Assembly (NCBI GenBank): GCA_021372945.1
Contig: JAJFTK010000028.1
Location: forward strand, 1-53,541
Origin: Planctomycetaceae bacterium
GTDB lineage: Bacteria > Planctomycetota > Phycisphaerae > Sedimentisphaerales > Anaerohalosphaeraceae
Reading direction: 5' to 3'
DNA length: 53,541 nucleotides
Part shown: piece after piece, positions 44,917-53,541 of the stretch
Layout of the letters: each line of letters opens with the position of its first letter
How positions within the stretch are numbered: position 1 is the stretch's first letter
The notes under the pieces: generated by a model
Database searches by the model: none
Told to the model about the DNA's origin: nothing
Seen by the model: only the letters and a program-made list of their open reading frames with translations
Program-made: the position numbers and the translations under genes

Positions 44917-46695
44917 TTACCCGATCATGATCGGTTCGGGCGGATACTCATAAGAGGCCGGCTTAATATTGAACGTCAATCCCGCCAGAAGCGTTAAGAG
45001 CCCGATGCGCCCGATCAGCATCGTGCAGATGATAATCCATTTGCCCGCGATTGTCAAAGCGGGAGTGACGCCGGAGGACAGCCCTACGGTTCCAAGTGCC
45101 GACGTGACCTCAAAGGCCAAATCGAGCAAGGTATGTTCTTTGCCCTGTTCGGTCAGCGCCAGCATCATTGTCGCCAAAAAGATAACCCCTGCGAACAGGA
45201 CGGTGAGAGAGACTGCACGCCGCACGACTTGCAGCGGCACAGAGCGTCCAAACAGTTCGACCTGGCGGCTCTTATGCAGAGTGGCGATGATGACCATGAG
45301 AACCACCGCGAAGGTGGTCGTCTTGATGCCGCCGCCGGTGGAGCCGGGCGAGCCGCCGATGACCATCAGCACGATGACGACCAGCTTGCCGCCCTCGGAC
45401 ATTTGCCAGACGTCGACAGTATTAAAGCCGGCGGTTCGTGAGCTGATGGACTGAAAAAGGGAGTTCCAGAAAAGCTGCTCACCGCTGAATTCAGGATTTG
45501 CATATTCATAAAGCATGAGCAATAATGTTCCTGAAATGATCAGAATACCGGTGACCGTAAGGACCACCTTGGTCTGCATTTTGAGGCGCACTCGCATGCC
45601 GCCGCTGAGCATGTAGTCGGGGTTTCTTCTTCTACGTATTCGGCGAATGACTTTATCCAGGGCCACGTGGCAAATATTGTAAATGACTTCGAACCCAAGC
45701 CCGCCCAGCACGATCAACGGCGCAATGACGGTGTAAACACCCGCCGACCTTTGATAATCGATGAGGTTCTTGCTGAATAGGCTAAATCCCGCGTTGCAGA
45801 AGGCGCTGATCGAATGAAAGATGCTGTAGAACCACAGGTCGCGGGCGGACAGCACAACAAGCGGATTGTCATCCCACATGGGCATCAGCAGCAGAGCGCC
45901 CACGCCTTCAAAGATCATCGTGCCCACGAAGATAAAACCGATGATGGCCCGTATGCGGCTCAGCGTGTTGGTGCTGAGCAGGTCCTGCATCGTCGCCGAT
46001 TCGCGCACGCTGAGAGCCTGACCGAGCATCATAGCCAGGACCGCACCGAAGATCACGATGCCCAGGCCGCCGAGTTGAATGAGGATGAGGATGATGCTTT
46101 GGCCGATAATCGAGAAGTCCATGCCGGTGTCCAGCACCGTCAAGCCCGTTACGCAGGCGGCGCTGGTGGCGGTAAAGAACGCGTCGGTAACGGTCATTTT
46201 GTCGAGCGTATGAGCGCGGGGCAGCATCAGCAGGCCCGCCCCCGCAGAAATCAACAGAACGAATAGACTAAGTAACCCGACCGAGGGATTGCGGCCGGAA
46301 GAGGCAAACTGGATCATGCCGAAGCAGACCTTGGAAACGACCTGCAGGATCAGGTAAACGGCGATCGCGACCTGGAGCGCCAGCGCCCGATGCTCAAGAA
46401 CAAACCATCGCCCTGCGCCCATGAAATCGACCAGCAGCAAAAAAAGCAAAGGGATCTCGAACCAGTTGAATCGCAGGAAATGCAGTTTGCTCTCCGCGTT
46501 GAAAAACCTGAACAGCTTCTCGGCAAGAAAGATAAAAAAAAGGCAGATCTGAACAGTGTAGAGAAACTTGGCCGGCAGCAGCGGCTCATCAAATCCGAAC
46601 AGCAATACGAATGTGGCGATGACAGCCATGATCGCCAGCACGGTCGCCGCCATAACCAAATACTCAAGCTGCATGTTTTTATAATTTATACGCAT
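44917..46695 (-). CDS. ktrB: KtrB/TrkH-type potassium transporter
   Basis: Membrane potassium channel-like transporter of 592 residues. Four pore loops carry the selectivity-filter glycines: TSAACVTGLTVLD, SAFCNAGFSLF, SSRTAGFNTVD and ALGTVGLSSG. An additional N-terminal segment of about 120 residues with three hydrophobic helices and a basic linker makes it longer than typical KtrB (about 450). Partner KtrA is encoded next. A later in-frame Met (residue 8) is a possible start. Confidence 0.93.
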   Translation of the reverse strand: MRINYKNMQLEYLVMAATVLAIMAVIATFVLLFGFDEPLLPAKFLYTVQICLFFIFLAEKLFRFFNAESKLHFLRFNWFEIPLLFLLLVDFMGAGRWFVLEHRALALQVAIAVYLILQVVSKVCFGMIQFASSGRNPSVGLLSLFVLLISAGAGLLMLPRAHTLDKMTVTDAFFTATSAACVTGLTVLDTGMDFSIIGQSIILILIQLGGLGIVIFGAVLAMMLGQALSVRESATMQDLLSTNTLSRIRAIIGFIFVGTMIFEGVGALLLMPMWDDNPLVVLSARDLWFYSIFHSISAFCNAGFSLFSKNLIDYQRSAGVYTVIAPLIVLGGLGFEVIYNICHVALDKVIRRIRRRRNPDYMLSGGMRVRLKMQTKVVLTVTGILIISGTLLLMLYEYANPEFSGEQLFWNSLFQSISSRTAGFNTVDVWQMSEGGKLVVIVLMVIGGSPGSTGGGIKTTTFAVVLMVIIATLHKSRQVELFGRSVPLQVVRRAVSLTVLFAGVIFLATMMLALTEQGKEHTLLDLAFEVTSALGTVGLSSGVTPALTIAGKWIIICTMLIGRIGLLTLLAGLTFNIKPASYEYPPEPIMIG

Positions 46696-46776
46696 CCTGT
46701 TTGTCAGCCGCTCTCCATGATTCGGTGTAGAAAAATGTCATTAGACAGTGTTTTAATGCCTATTTCCAGCAAATTT

Positions 46777-48870
46777 CTATGCGATATCGACCAGGCCGAG
46801 TCGCGCGCCGAAACGTTCGATCAGCTCACGCCGAAGCGCGGCGTTTGAGGGGGTTGCCAGATTCGGGTCCGCTTCGATCACCGCAAAGGCCTCCCGGCGG
46901 GCGAGATTCAAAAGGTCGAAGTCGTCGATGATGTTGGCGATCTTGAGGTCCGGAAGCCCGTGCTGGCGGGCGCTGAACAGTTCGCCGGGACCGCGAAGCC
47001 GAAGGTCGTGCTCGGCGATCTCAAATCCATCATGGCTCCGCGTCATCATCTGCAGCCGGCTCAGAGCCGTTTCGTCCTCCGTTTCGGCAAACAGAAGGCA
47101 ATACGATTTGCTTTGCCCTCGCCCGATGCGTCCCCTCAGTTGATGAAGCTGGGCCAGGCCGAATCGATTGGCGTTTTCGATGACCATGATGGTCGCGTTT
47201 GGCACATCGACGCCCACTTCGATGACGACCGTGGAAACCAGCACGTCCAAACGGCCGGCCCGGAATTCGTTCATGACGCGTTCCTTTTCGGCAGCGGTCA
47301 TTTGGCCGTGCAGCAAGCCGATCTTAAATTCGGGAAAGACGGTGTCTTTCAGCAGGCGGTATTCATCGGTGGCGGCTTTAACTTCACCGTTGGAATTATC
47401 GGTATCGGCATCCGAGTCGATCCGCGGGTAAACGAAGTACGCCTGCTTTTTGGCTTTGAGACGCTGGCGAATAAATTCCATCGCGTCTTTACGGTTGGGC
47501 GACTGGACCCAGCGTGTGACCACTTCGCCGCGACCGGGAGGACTATTGCGAATCACCGAAACATCCAGATCTCCGAACGCGGTCATCGCCAGGGTGCGAG
47601 GAATGGGTGTCGCGGTCATGACCAGGCAATGGGGCGATTGTCCTTTACGCAGCAAGGCGCGCTGATGCACGCCGAATTTGTGCTGCTCATCAATCACCAC
47701 CAGCCCCAAATTCGCAAACTCAACATCCTGCTGCAGAAGGGCCACGGTTCCAACTACAATATCCGTCTGCCCGCCCTTGATCGCCTCAAGAAGACGTTGA
47801 CGTTTACTGCCGACAAGGCCTCCGGTAAGCAATTGTCGCCGCACCCGGCTGCCGTGAAGAAATCGTTCCATACTTTGATAATGCTGCGACGCCAGGATCT
47901 CCGTGGGCGCCATAATGGCAGCCTGCATCTTGTTGGCCACCGCGATCAGCGCCGCGTAAAGAGCAACGACCGTCTTGCCGCTGCCGACGTCTCCCTGCAG
48001 CAGTCGGTTCATAGGTACGACTTTTTCCATGTCCGTCTTGATCTCGCCGATCACCTGTTCCTGGTCAGCGGTCAGCAGAAACGGAAACCGCCTGCGGATC
48101 CTGTGGTCGATTTGTTCGTCGCACCGCAGCGGCATGGCGAAATTTGAATTCTTCAAATGAAACCGCTTAAGCGCCAAACCCGTCTGCATGAGGAACAGCT
48201 CGTCAAATTTGAGCCGGCGTTTTGCCTGCTGCAGTTTTTGCTCATCCTCGGGCACGTGAATTTGGCGAAACGCCTCGGCGCGGCCCATGAGTTCGTTCTT
48301 CTTCAGAAACGCCGGTTCAAATAACTCTGCGATCAATGCCGTCAATTCGTCAATACGGCTGCTGAGGATGGCTTTGATCTGTCGGCTGCTGAGTTTGGCG
48401 CCGGCCGGATAGACGGGCCCGTTGAATGTGTCCGCCTTATCTTCATCCGGCTGCAGAATCATGAACTTGGGGTTATTGATCTGAAGCTGATAGCGATAGA
48501 CCGTAATCTTGCCGTGCAGAAGCAAACGCATGCCGGGCTCGAGCTGTTTGACCAAATAGCCGCCGTGAAACCAAACCGCGCGAATAGAGCCCGTGTCATC
48601 GGCCAGCGTAACATCAAAAATGGGGATCTTGCGATACGGCTGCCAATCCGTCTGCTCGATCGTTCCCAGGATGCTGACGGTTTGATTCGCATAGGCCTGT
48701 GAGATCTTTACGGGCTCGGGCATGAAGACCCAGTCGCGCGGATAATATTCCAGCAGATCCCGCACCACCCGCACGCCAAATTCTTCAAACGCCCGTGCGC
48801 GCGCGGGCCCTACTCCTTTAAGGAACTGTACAGGCGTATCAAGACGGATTGTTTTGGGGTCCTTGTCCAT
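46777..48870 (-). CDS. recG: ATP-dependent DNA helicase RecG
   Basis: Fork-reversal helicase of 697 residues. The N-terminal wedge/OB domain (VQFLKGVGPARARAFEEFGV, then DLLEYYPRDWVF) is followed by helicase motifs: LLQGDVGSGKTVVAL (Walker A, about 300), APTEILA, VIDEQHKFGVHQR, MTATPIPRTLAM, VLVSTVVIEVGVDVPNATIM and QLRGRIGRG. The C-terminal TRSHDGFEIAEHDLRLRGPGE is the RecG wedge-contact motif. The ATG at 48870 is chosen; a TTG four codons upstream is possible. An 8-bp hairpin (48882-48889 with 48901-48908) lies in the leader. Confidence 0.96.
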   Translation of the reverse strand: MDKDPKTIRLDTPVQFLKGVGPARARAFEEFGVRVVRDLLEYYPRDWVFMPEPVKISQAYANQTVSILGTIEQTDWQPYRKIPIFDVTLADDTGSIRAVWFHGGYLVKQLEPGMRLLLHGKITVYRYQLQINNPKFMILQPDEDKADTFNGPVYPAGAKLSSRQIKAILSSRIDELTALIAELFEPAFLKKNELMGRAEAFRQIHVPEDEQKLQQAKRRLKFDELFLMQTGLALKRFHLKNSNFAMPLRCDEQIDHRIRRRFPFLLTADQEQVIGEIKTDMEKVVPMNRLLQGDVGSGKTVVALYAALIAVANKMQAAIMAPTEILASQHYQSMERFLHGSRVRRQLLTGGLVGSKRQRLLEAIKGGQTDIVVGTVALLQQDVEFANLGLVVIDEQHKFGVHQRALLRKGQSPHCLVMTATPIPRTLAMTAFGDLDVSVIRNSPPGRGEVVTRWVQSPNRKDAMEFIRQRLKAKKQAYFVYPRIDSDADTDNSNGEVKAATDEYRLLKDTVFPEFKIGLLHGQMTAAEKERVMNEFRAGRLDVLVSTVVIEVGVDVPNATIMVIENANRFGLAQLHQLRGRIGRGQSKSYCLLFAETEDETALSRLQMMTRSHDGFEIAEHDLRLRGPGELFSARQHGLPDLKIANIIDDFDLLNLARREAFAVIEADPNLATPSNAALRRELIERFGARLGLVDIA

Positions 48871-48913
48871 CGATCCATTCAACGCCTGCTGCGACAGGCG
48901 GCAGGCGTGAGAT

Positions 48914-48941
48914 ATTATAGCGGCATTGATGGGTGATACAA
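48914..48941 (-). promoter_or_regulatory. Promoter of recG
   Basis: On the minus strand TTGTAT (48941-48936), 16 bases and a perfect TATAAT (48919-48914) lie in the short gap after uvrA. This predicts a leader of about 38 bases that contains a GC-rich hairpin. Confidence 0.6.
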
Positions 48942-48956
48942 TAGCGCGCTGCCAAC

Positions 48957-51848
48957 TTATGCGGCTGATCCATCGGAGCATTGGCAGGCGGTAGGGCGCC
49001 TTTGTTCCAGGTCAAGTTTGTCCTTCAAATACTTTGCCGTGTAGCTGTGTGTGTTTGACACGATCTTTTCCGGCGTGCCGGCGGCAATGACCTGACCGCC
49101 TGCCTGGCCGCCTTCGGGACCCAGGTCGATAATGTAATCGGCCATCTTGATCACATCCAGGTTGTGCTCAATAACGATGACCGAATTACCCAGGTCCGTC
49201 AGCCGGCGCAGCACATTGAGCAGGTTATGGATATCGGCAAAGTGAAGACCGGTCGTGGGCTCGTCCAGGATGTATAAGGTATGACCGGTCCCGGGTTTGC
49301 CTAGCTCAGAAGCGAGCTTAACGCGCTGCGCTTCGCCGCCGGACATGGTCGTGCTGGATTGGCCCAGCGTCATATAGCCCAGGCCGACGTCGCAAAGCGC
49401 TTTAACCAGGCGAAGGATCTTGGGGAAATTGGCAAAAAAAGTCTTGGCGTCATCGATGCGCATATCGAGCACGTCAGCGATGTTCTTGCCCTTATATGTG
49501 ATCTGCAGGGTCTCGGGGTTGTATCGTGTGCCCTTGCATTCCTGACAGACCACGAAGACATCCGGTAAGAAGTGCATTTCGATCTTCTTGGTTCCCTGGC
49601 CCTGGCAGTGCTCACAGCGGCCGCCTTTGACGTTGAAGCTGAACCGTCCGGGCTTGTAGCCGCGGATCTTGGCTTCTCGCGTCATGGCAAAAAGCTGGCG
49701 GATCAGGTCGAAAACGCCGGTGTAGGTCGCCGGATTGCTGCGCGGAGTACGGCCGATGGGCGACTGGTCGATTTCGATCACCTTATCGATGCTGCTGACG
49801 CCAACGATGTTCTTGTGTTTGCCGGGGCGCTCGCGCGAACCGTAAAGCTTGCGTTTGAGGCCCTTTAGGAGGATATCCGAGACCAGCGTGCTCTTGCCGG
49901 AACCGGAAACGCCAGTGACGCAGGTCAGGACGCTCAGAGGGAACTTGACATTGATGTTCTTGAGGTTGTTCTCTTGGGCCCCTTTAACCTCAATGCAATT
50001 AGACATCTTCACTTTATGGCGCATCTGGGGCAATTCGATGCGTTTTGCACCGCTGAGATACTGGCCGGTCAGCGAGCGCTGGCATCTGCAAATGTCGGCC
50101 AGCTTGCCGGTTGCGACGACTTCGCCGCCGTGCGCGCCTGCCGCCGGGCCGATATCGATGATGTAATCGGCGGCGGCAATGACATCATCATCATGCTCAA
50201 CGACGAGGACGGTATTGCCGATGTCGCGAAGCTTCTTGAGGATTTCCAGAAGGCGGTCGTTGTCGCGGCGATGCAGGCCGATCGTCGGCTCGTCCAGCAC
50301 GTAACAGCAGCCGACTAAACCACTTCCAACCTGCGTGGCCAGGCGAATGCGCTGCGCTTCGCCGCCGGAAAGCGTGCGGCTGGCGCGGTCCAGCGTGAGA
50401 TAACCAAGCCCAACATCCAGCATGAATTCCAGGCGTGAGCGTATCTCTTTGAGCGGCTGGGCGGCGATCACCGTCTTTTCTTCATCCAGGTTCAAATTGC
50501 CGAAGAACTCCTGGGCCTGTTCGATGCTCAGGCTGGTCACCTCGTTAATGCTTTTGCCATTGATGGTTACAGAGGAGGCCTCGGGTTTAAGACGCGTGCC
50601 GCCGCAAGCCTTGCACGGCTGTTCGGATAAATAGCTATGCAGGCGGGCCTTCACGAATTCGCTGGTTGTGTTTTTCCAACGGTAAAGAAGATTTGGGATC
50701 ACGCCATCGAAGCTGCTTCCATACTGAGACTCATCTTCCTCTGTGGTGCCGTAAAGCAAGATGCGGCGGATATTGGCGGGGATCTCGTCGTAAGGGGCTG
50801 ATTTATCAATGCCGAAATTCCGGCAGAAACGCTTGATCAGGCGGTTGTAATAGATGTTCATGCGCTTGCCGCCCTTGCGCCAAGCCTCGATTGCGCCGCT
50901 ATCCAGCGAAATGCCCTTATCCGGAACGATCAGGTCCGTGTCGAACTCTAATATTGTACCGAGTCCATCGCAGGATGGGCAGGCGCCGTAAGGGCTGTTA
51001 AAGCTGAACAGGCGGGGTGAAAGCTCCGCCAGCGAGGCCTCCGGGTGCTCGGTGCAGGCATATTTTTCGCTGTAAACTACGTCCAGCCAGGCTCCCTCGC
51101 CGCCATTGGTCTTCTGGGCGTCCGGTTCCTGGAACATCACGGTGACAATGCCATTGCCGATCTTGAGGGCTGTTTCAATGGAATCGGCCAGACGAACGCG
51201 GATACTGTCCTTGAGAATGAGCCGATCGACCACAGCGGCGATGTCGTGCTTGCGGTTCTTATCGAGCGAAGGCAGGTTCTTGATATCGTAGATCTGCCCA
51301 TCCACGCGGATGCGGACGAAGCCATCCCGCTGGATATGAGCAAAGACCTCCTTATGCTCGCCTTTTTGGCCGCGAATCAGGGGTGCACAGACCTGGATGC
51401 GTGTGCCTTCGGGCCGTGAAAGAATAGAGTTAACGATCACGGTGGTGTGCTGGCTGGTAATCTCGCGGCCGCAGATCCAGCAGTGCGGCGTTCCGGCACG
51501 GGCATATAGCAGACGGCAGAAGTCGTAGATTTCCGTGGTTGTCGCCACAGTTGAGCGCGGGTTGCTGGATGCGCTTCGCTGCTCGATGGCGATGGTTGGC
51601 GGAAGTCCTTCTATATGCTCGACTTGCGGCTTTTGCATCTGCTCCAGGAACTGGCGGGCGTAGGCGCTGAGAGACTCGACATACTTGCGCTGGCCCTCGG
51701 CATAAATGGTATCGAAGGCAAGCGAACTCTTCCCCGAGCCGCTTAGACCCGTAACGACCACGAGCTTGTCACGGGGGACATCGACGTCGATGTTCTTGAG
51801 GTTGTGCTCGCAGGCGCCGGTGACGCGTATGACTTTTTGCTCACTCAC
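48957..51848 (-). CDS. uvrA: Excinuclease ABC subunit A
   Basis: Nucleotide-excision-repair damage sensor of 963 residues. It has two ABC ATPase halves: Walker [10 protein letters not shown] (34-42) and GVSGSGKST (about 660), with signatures [12 protein letters not shown] and [12 protein letters not shown]. Zinc sites include the CWICGREI region of the insertion domain and the C-terminal zinc finger formed by [11 protein letters not shown] and [15 protein letters not shown] and LDEPTTGLH are the Walker B/D-loops. The start is GTG at 51848, with only a weak purine run upstream. The short C-terminal tail ([14 protein letters not shown]) looks species-specific. Confidence 0.97.
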   Translation of the reverse strand: MSEQKVIRVTGACEHNLKNIDVDVPRDKLVVVTGLSGSGKSSLAFDTIYAEGQRKYVESLSAYARQFLEQMQKPQVEHIEGLPPTIAIEQRSASSNPRSTVATTTEIYDFCRLLYARAGTPHCWICGREITSQHTTVIVNSILSRPEGTRIQVCAPLIRGQKGEHKEVFAHIQRDGFVRIRVDGQIYDIKNLPSLDKNRKHDIAAVVDRLILKDSIRVRLADSIETALKIGNGIVTVMFQEPDAQKTNGGEGAWLDVVYSEKYACTEHPEASLAELSPRLFSFNSPYGACPSCDGLGTILEFDTDLIVPDKGISLDSGAIEAWRKGGKRMNIYYNRLIKRFCRNFGIDKSAPYDEIPANIRRILLYGTTEEDESQYGSSFDGVIPNLLYRWKNTTSEFVKARLHSYLSEQPCKACGGTRLKPEASSVTINGKSINEVTSLSIEQAQEFFGNLNLDEEKTVIAAQPLKEIRSRLEFMLDVGLGYLTLDRASRTLSGGEAQRIRLATQVGSGLVGCCYVLDEPTIGLHRRDNDRLLEILKKLRDIGNTVLVVEHDDDVIAAADYIIDIGPAAGAHGGEVVATGKLADICRCQRSLTGQYLSGAKRIELPQMRHKVKMSNCIEVKGAQENNLKNINVKFPLSVLTCVTGVSGSGKSTLVSDILLKGLKRKLYGSRERPGKHKNIVGVSSIDKVIEIDQSPIGRTPRSNPATYTGVFDLIRQLFAMTREAKIRGYKPGRFSFNVKGGRCEHCQGQGTKKIEMHFLPDVFVVCQECKGTRYNPETLQITYKGKNIADVLDMRIDDAKTFFANFPKILRLVKALCDVGLGYMTLGQSSTTMSGGEAQRVKLASELGKPGTGHTLYILDEPTTGLHFADIHNLLNVLRRLTDLGNSVIVIEHNLDVIKMADYIIDLGPEGGQAGGQVIAAGTPEKIVSNTHSYTAKYLKDKLDLEQRRPTACQCSDGSAA

Positions 51849-51983
51849 AGATTACCCGTAAATATAACCGCTATAAGTACTTGCATTTTCAATAGGAAAA
51901 CAATCTAATAAGTCTATCACATACGAGGCAAAAAGTAAATGGTGCGTGGTTGGAAACCTCAGTTTACACGATTGTACAGATTG

Positions 51984-52011
51984 TTGATAGTTCAAATCGA
52001 GGGCTTAAAAT
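51984..52011 (+). promoter_or_regulatory. Promoter of the endonuclease V gene
   Basis: TTGATA (51984-51989), a 16-base spacer and TAAAAT (52006-52011). The predicted leader is about 40 bases. Confidence 0.55.
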
Positions 52012-52059
52012 GGGGTTTTTACTAATGAAAGCGATGGTTTTGGAGTGGTGCAGGACAGG

Positions 52060-52758
52060 ATGAAGTCAAAGATCGCATGTAACTGGAATGTGATGCCGGC
52101 AGAAGCGAGGGCCATTCAGACCGAGCTGATGGGGCTGGTTAGCCTAGCGCCGATGCCGAAGCCGCCGCGGCTGACATGCGGGCTGGACTGTTCCATAAGT
52201 GCTGATAAAAAGCGGATTTACGCAGCGGCGGTGGTGTTTACGTTTCCGGAGCTGGAGCTTGTGGAAGAGGCTGGGGCGGTCCTTCCCGTGACCTTCCCCT
52301 ACGTGCCGGGGCTGTTATCATTTCGGGAAATACCCGTGTGCATGGAGGCGGTAGGGAAACTCAAGCGTAAGCCGGACCTGTATCTTATTGATGGACAAGG
52401 GTTTGCGCACCCGCGCCGGGTGGGGATCGCCAGCCATATCGGGCTGTGCCTGGGCAGGCCGACGGTTGGATGCGCCAAGAGCCGCCTGATCGGAACGTAT
52501 GAAGAGCCGGGGCCTGTAAAGGGTGATTACAGCAGGCTTTACGACAAGGACGAGCAGATTGGGGCGGTGGTGCGGACCCGGGACGGAATCAAGCCGCTGT
52601 TCATCTCGCCGGGACATCTGTGCTCGTTTGAGGACGCGATCCGCCTGACCTTGGCGCACACAACCCTTTACCGCGTTCCCGAGCCGACGCGAATCGCGCA
52701 CCAGAAAGTCGGAATACTCAAGCACCACGAATTAACACGAAAAAACACTAAGATTTGA
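52060..52758 (+). CDS. nfi: Endonuclease V (deoxyinosine 3' endonuclease)
   Basis: Repair nuclease of 232 residues that nicks DNA one base beyond deoxyinosine. Metal-binding acids fit the family: Asp43 (GLDCSIS), Glu90 (PYVPGLLSFREIP) and Asp111 (LIDGQGFAHPRR). VGCAKSRLIG and SPGHLCSFEDA follow. The ATG at 52060 has AGGACAGG upstream; GTG codons at 52045 and 52048 are alternatives. The last residues (HHELTRKNTKI) are encoded by a dispersed repeat and lie beyond the catalytic fold. Confidence 0.92.
   Translation: MKSKIACNWNVMPAEARAIQTELMGLVSLAPMPKPPRLTCGLDCSISADKKRIYAAAVVFTFPELELVEEAGAVLPVTFPYVPGLLSFREIPVCMEAVGKLKRKPDLYLIDGQGFAHPRRVGIASHIGLCLGRPTVGCAKSRLIGTYEEPGPVKGDYSRLYDKDEQIGAVVRTRDGIKPLFISPGHLCSFEDAIRLTLAHTTLYRVPEPTRIAHQKVGILKHHELTRKNTKI
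52723..52756. repeat. CACGAATTAACACGAA-type repeat overlapping the nfi 3' end
   Basis: The units CACGAATTAACACGAAAAAA and CACTAAG follow one another at the end of nfi and encode its last ten residues. I recognise this word as a common dispersed intergenic repeat in environmental bacterial genomes; only this one copy of the exact word is seen in the window. Confidence 0.55.
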
Positions 52759-52824
52759 AGAGTGCATGAGGTAAACTGGTTGGTGTTGTTTGCGCATTCG
52801 ATAACCTTATCAAGAGGAGAAGAC

Positions 52825-53265
52825 ATGGATCAGTTTCTTGAGGCGGCGATCGAGGAGGCACGGAAGGGGTTGGCGCAGGGCGGGATCCCGATCGGCTCGG
52901 TGCTGGTGATCGACGGTCGGATTGTTGGACGCGGGCACAACCGGCGGGTACAGAAGGGAAGCGCGATATTGCACGCGGAGATGGATTGCCTGGAGAACGC
53001 CGGAAGACTGAAGGCGGCGGACTACCGGCGGGCGACGCTGTACTCGACGCTGTCGCCGTGCGATATGTGCAGCGGAGCCGTGCTGCTCTACGGGATCCCC
53101 AAGGTGGTGATCGGGGAGAACCGCACGTTCCGCGGGCCGGAGGATTATGTGCGGTCGCGCGGCGTGGAGCTGGTGATCGTTGATGATGCACAATGCCGCC
53201 GACTGATGGAGGAGTTTATTAAAAAGTCGCCGGAATTGTGGAACGAAGACATAGGCACGGATTGA
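52825..53265 (+). CDS. Cytosine deaminase, yeast FCY1-like
   Basis: Zinc deaminase of 146 residues. Zinc ligands are His50 (LHAE), Cys79 and Cys82 (SPCDMC), and the proton shuttle is Glu52. Similarity to Saccharomyces cerevisiae cytosine deaminase is high along the whole length: GIPIGSVLV, GRGHNRRVQKGSAILH, LENAGRL, TLYSTLSPCDMCSGA, YGIPKVVIGEN and a C-terminal ELWNEDIG matching QDWFEDIGE. The active-site gate residues Phe114, Trp152 and Asp155 of the yeast enzyme correspond to Phe102, Trp139 and Asp142. It likely turns cytosine into uracil for salvage. GAGGAG precedes the ATG; the longer in-frame start lacks support. Confidence 0.88.
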   Translation: MDQFLEAAIEEARKGLAQGGIPIGSVLVIDGRIVGRGHNRRVQKGSAILHAEMDCLENAGRLKAADYRRATLYSTLSPCDMCSGAVLLYGIPKVVIGENRTFRGPEDYVRSRGVELVIVDDAQCRRLMEEFIKKSPELWNEDIGTD

Positions 53266-53400
53266 CGATTGACGATTGATGATTGACGATGGACGATTTG
53301 AAGTTTCAATTTTCCATTTTCAATTTTCGATGTGTTTTTGCCACAGAGTTCACAGAGGGCTCAGAGGTAAAAAGACTTAGGCACGGATTAATACTGATTA
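53251..53400. repeat. Repeat cluster downstream of the cytosine deaminase
   Basis: An AGGCACGGATT word supplies the deaminase stop codon. It is followed by five tandem 7-base units ATTGACG/ATTGATG/ATGGACG (53261-53295) and an AT-rich TTCAATTTTCCATTTTCAATT block. Then comes a CACAGAG...AGAGGTAAA...CACGGATTAATACTGATT element (53340-53400) that matches the one at 12277-12383. Confidence 0.7.
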
Positions 53401-53514
53401 ACTTACTCAAACTGACCGATTGAAAGATTTTTGATGATAGCAGTGATTCAACAAAAACAGCCTCAAATGCCGATAAGTCTTGTGTTGAGCATTACTTATT
53501 CGCACGGAGGCTGC

Positions 53515-53541
53515 ATGATTACTATCGGCAAAATTCCTCAA
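53515..53541 (+). CDS. Start of an unidentified gene, cut by the window end
   Basis: GGAGG lies five bases before an ATG, and the open frame MITIGKIPQ continues to the last base. The ribosome site is strong, so this is probably a real gene, but nine residues do not identify it. Confidence 0.5.

Noticed and set aside
46960..48147. Long plus-strand open frame opposite recG
   Set aside because: This is an antisense shadow of a highly conserved helicase gene.

Overview
The window is 53.5 kb of bacterial chromosome with no rRNA, tRNA, CRISPR array, phage module or complete insertion sequence that I can see. Single genes and short operons lie on both strands. Outer-membrane porin and lipoprotein genes point to a diderm. 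A ThiD2-ThiE fusion, DUF1844, DUF4870 and DUF7544-like proteins, a Sel1-repeat protein, GlnRS and many short palindromic intergenic repeats together suggest a Planctomycetota genome, perhaps Phycisphaerae. That assignment is inference from gene style, not proof. Several frameshifts and one amber codon are either real decay or assembly errors.

Layout. 0-5 kb: a truncated PAS sensor, a hybrid histidine kinase, a LexA/CI-like XRE-S24 regulator and a damaged nucleotidyltransferase with its small partner. 5-12.3 kb: cysM diverging from glnS, then thiD2-thiE and a three-module methylene-THF reductase / methyltransferase protein. 12.5-18 kb: a Sel1-repeat protein, DUF4870, smpB, DUF1844, and trpC coupled to a TauE/SafE permease. 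18-25 kb, mostly minus strand: a lipoprotein, a frameshifted secretin-like gene, two cyclophilins (one fused to a secreted glycoside hydrolase), VanZ, a membrane protein and hisHF. 25-30 kb: a nickel locus with an OprB-type porin, nikMN, nikQ and nikO diverging from nikR. 30-37 kb: rpiB, a histidine phosphatase, a gene-poor stretch, a thioesterase over a BRO-N remnant, an SMP-30 protein, an FtsB-like gene, eno and prmC. 37-41 kb: a psd-pssA-hemW-tatD operon. 41-52 kb: an ABC exporter, a HAD phosphatase, an acetyltransferase, ktrA-ktrB, recG and uvrA. 52-53.5 kb: endonuclease V and a yeast-type cytosine deaminase.

Three signals stand out. First, at least six genes (the XRE-S24 regulator, the nucleotidyltransferase partner, thiE, smpB, psd and the ABC exporter) have a sigma70-like -10 box ending only 6-9 nt before the ATG and no Shine-Dalgarno. 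This predicts leaderless mRNAs, while neighbouring genes have ordinary AGGAGG-type sites. Second, unusual protein fusions occur: MetF-MetV-methyltransferase, and glycoside hydrolase-cyclophilin. Third, there is a dispersed family of perfect hairpins and longer imperfect palindromes. Two near-identical copies bracket hisHF, one copy is nested within another element, and two copies supply the 3' ends of coding genes.
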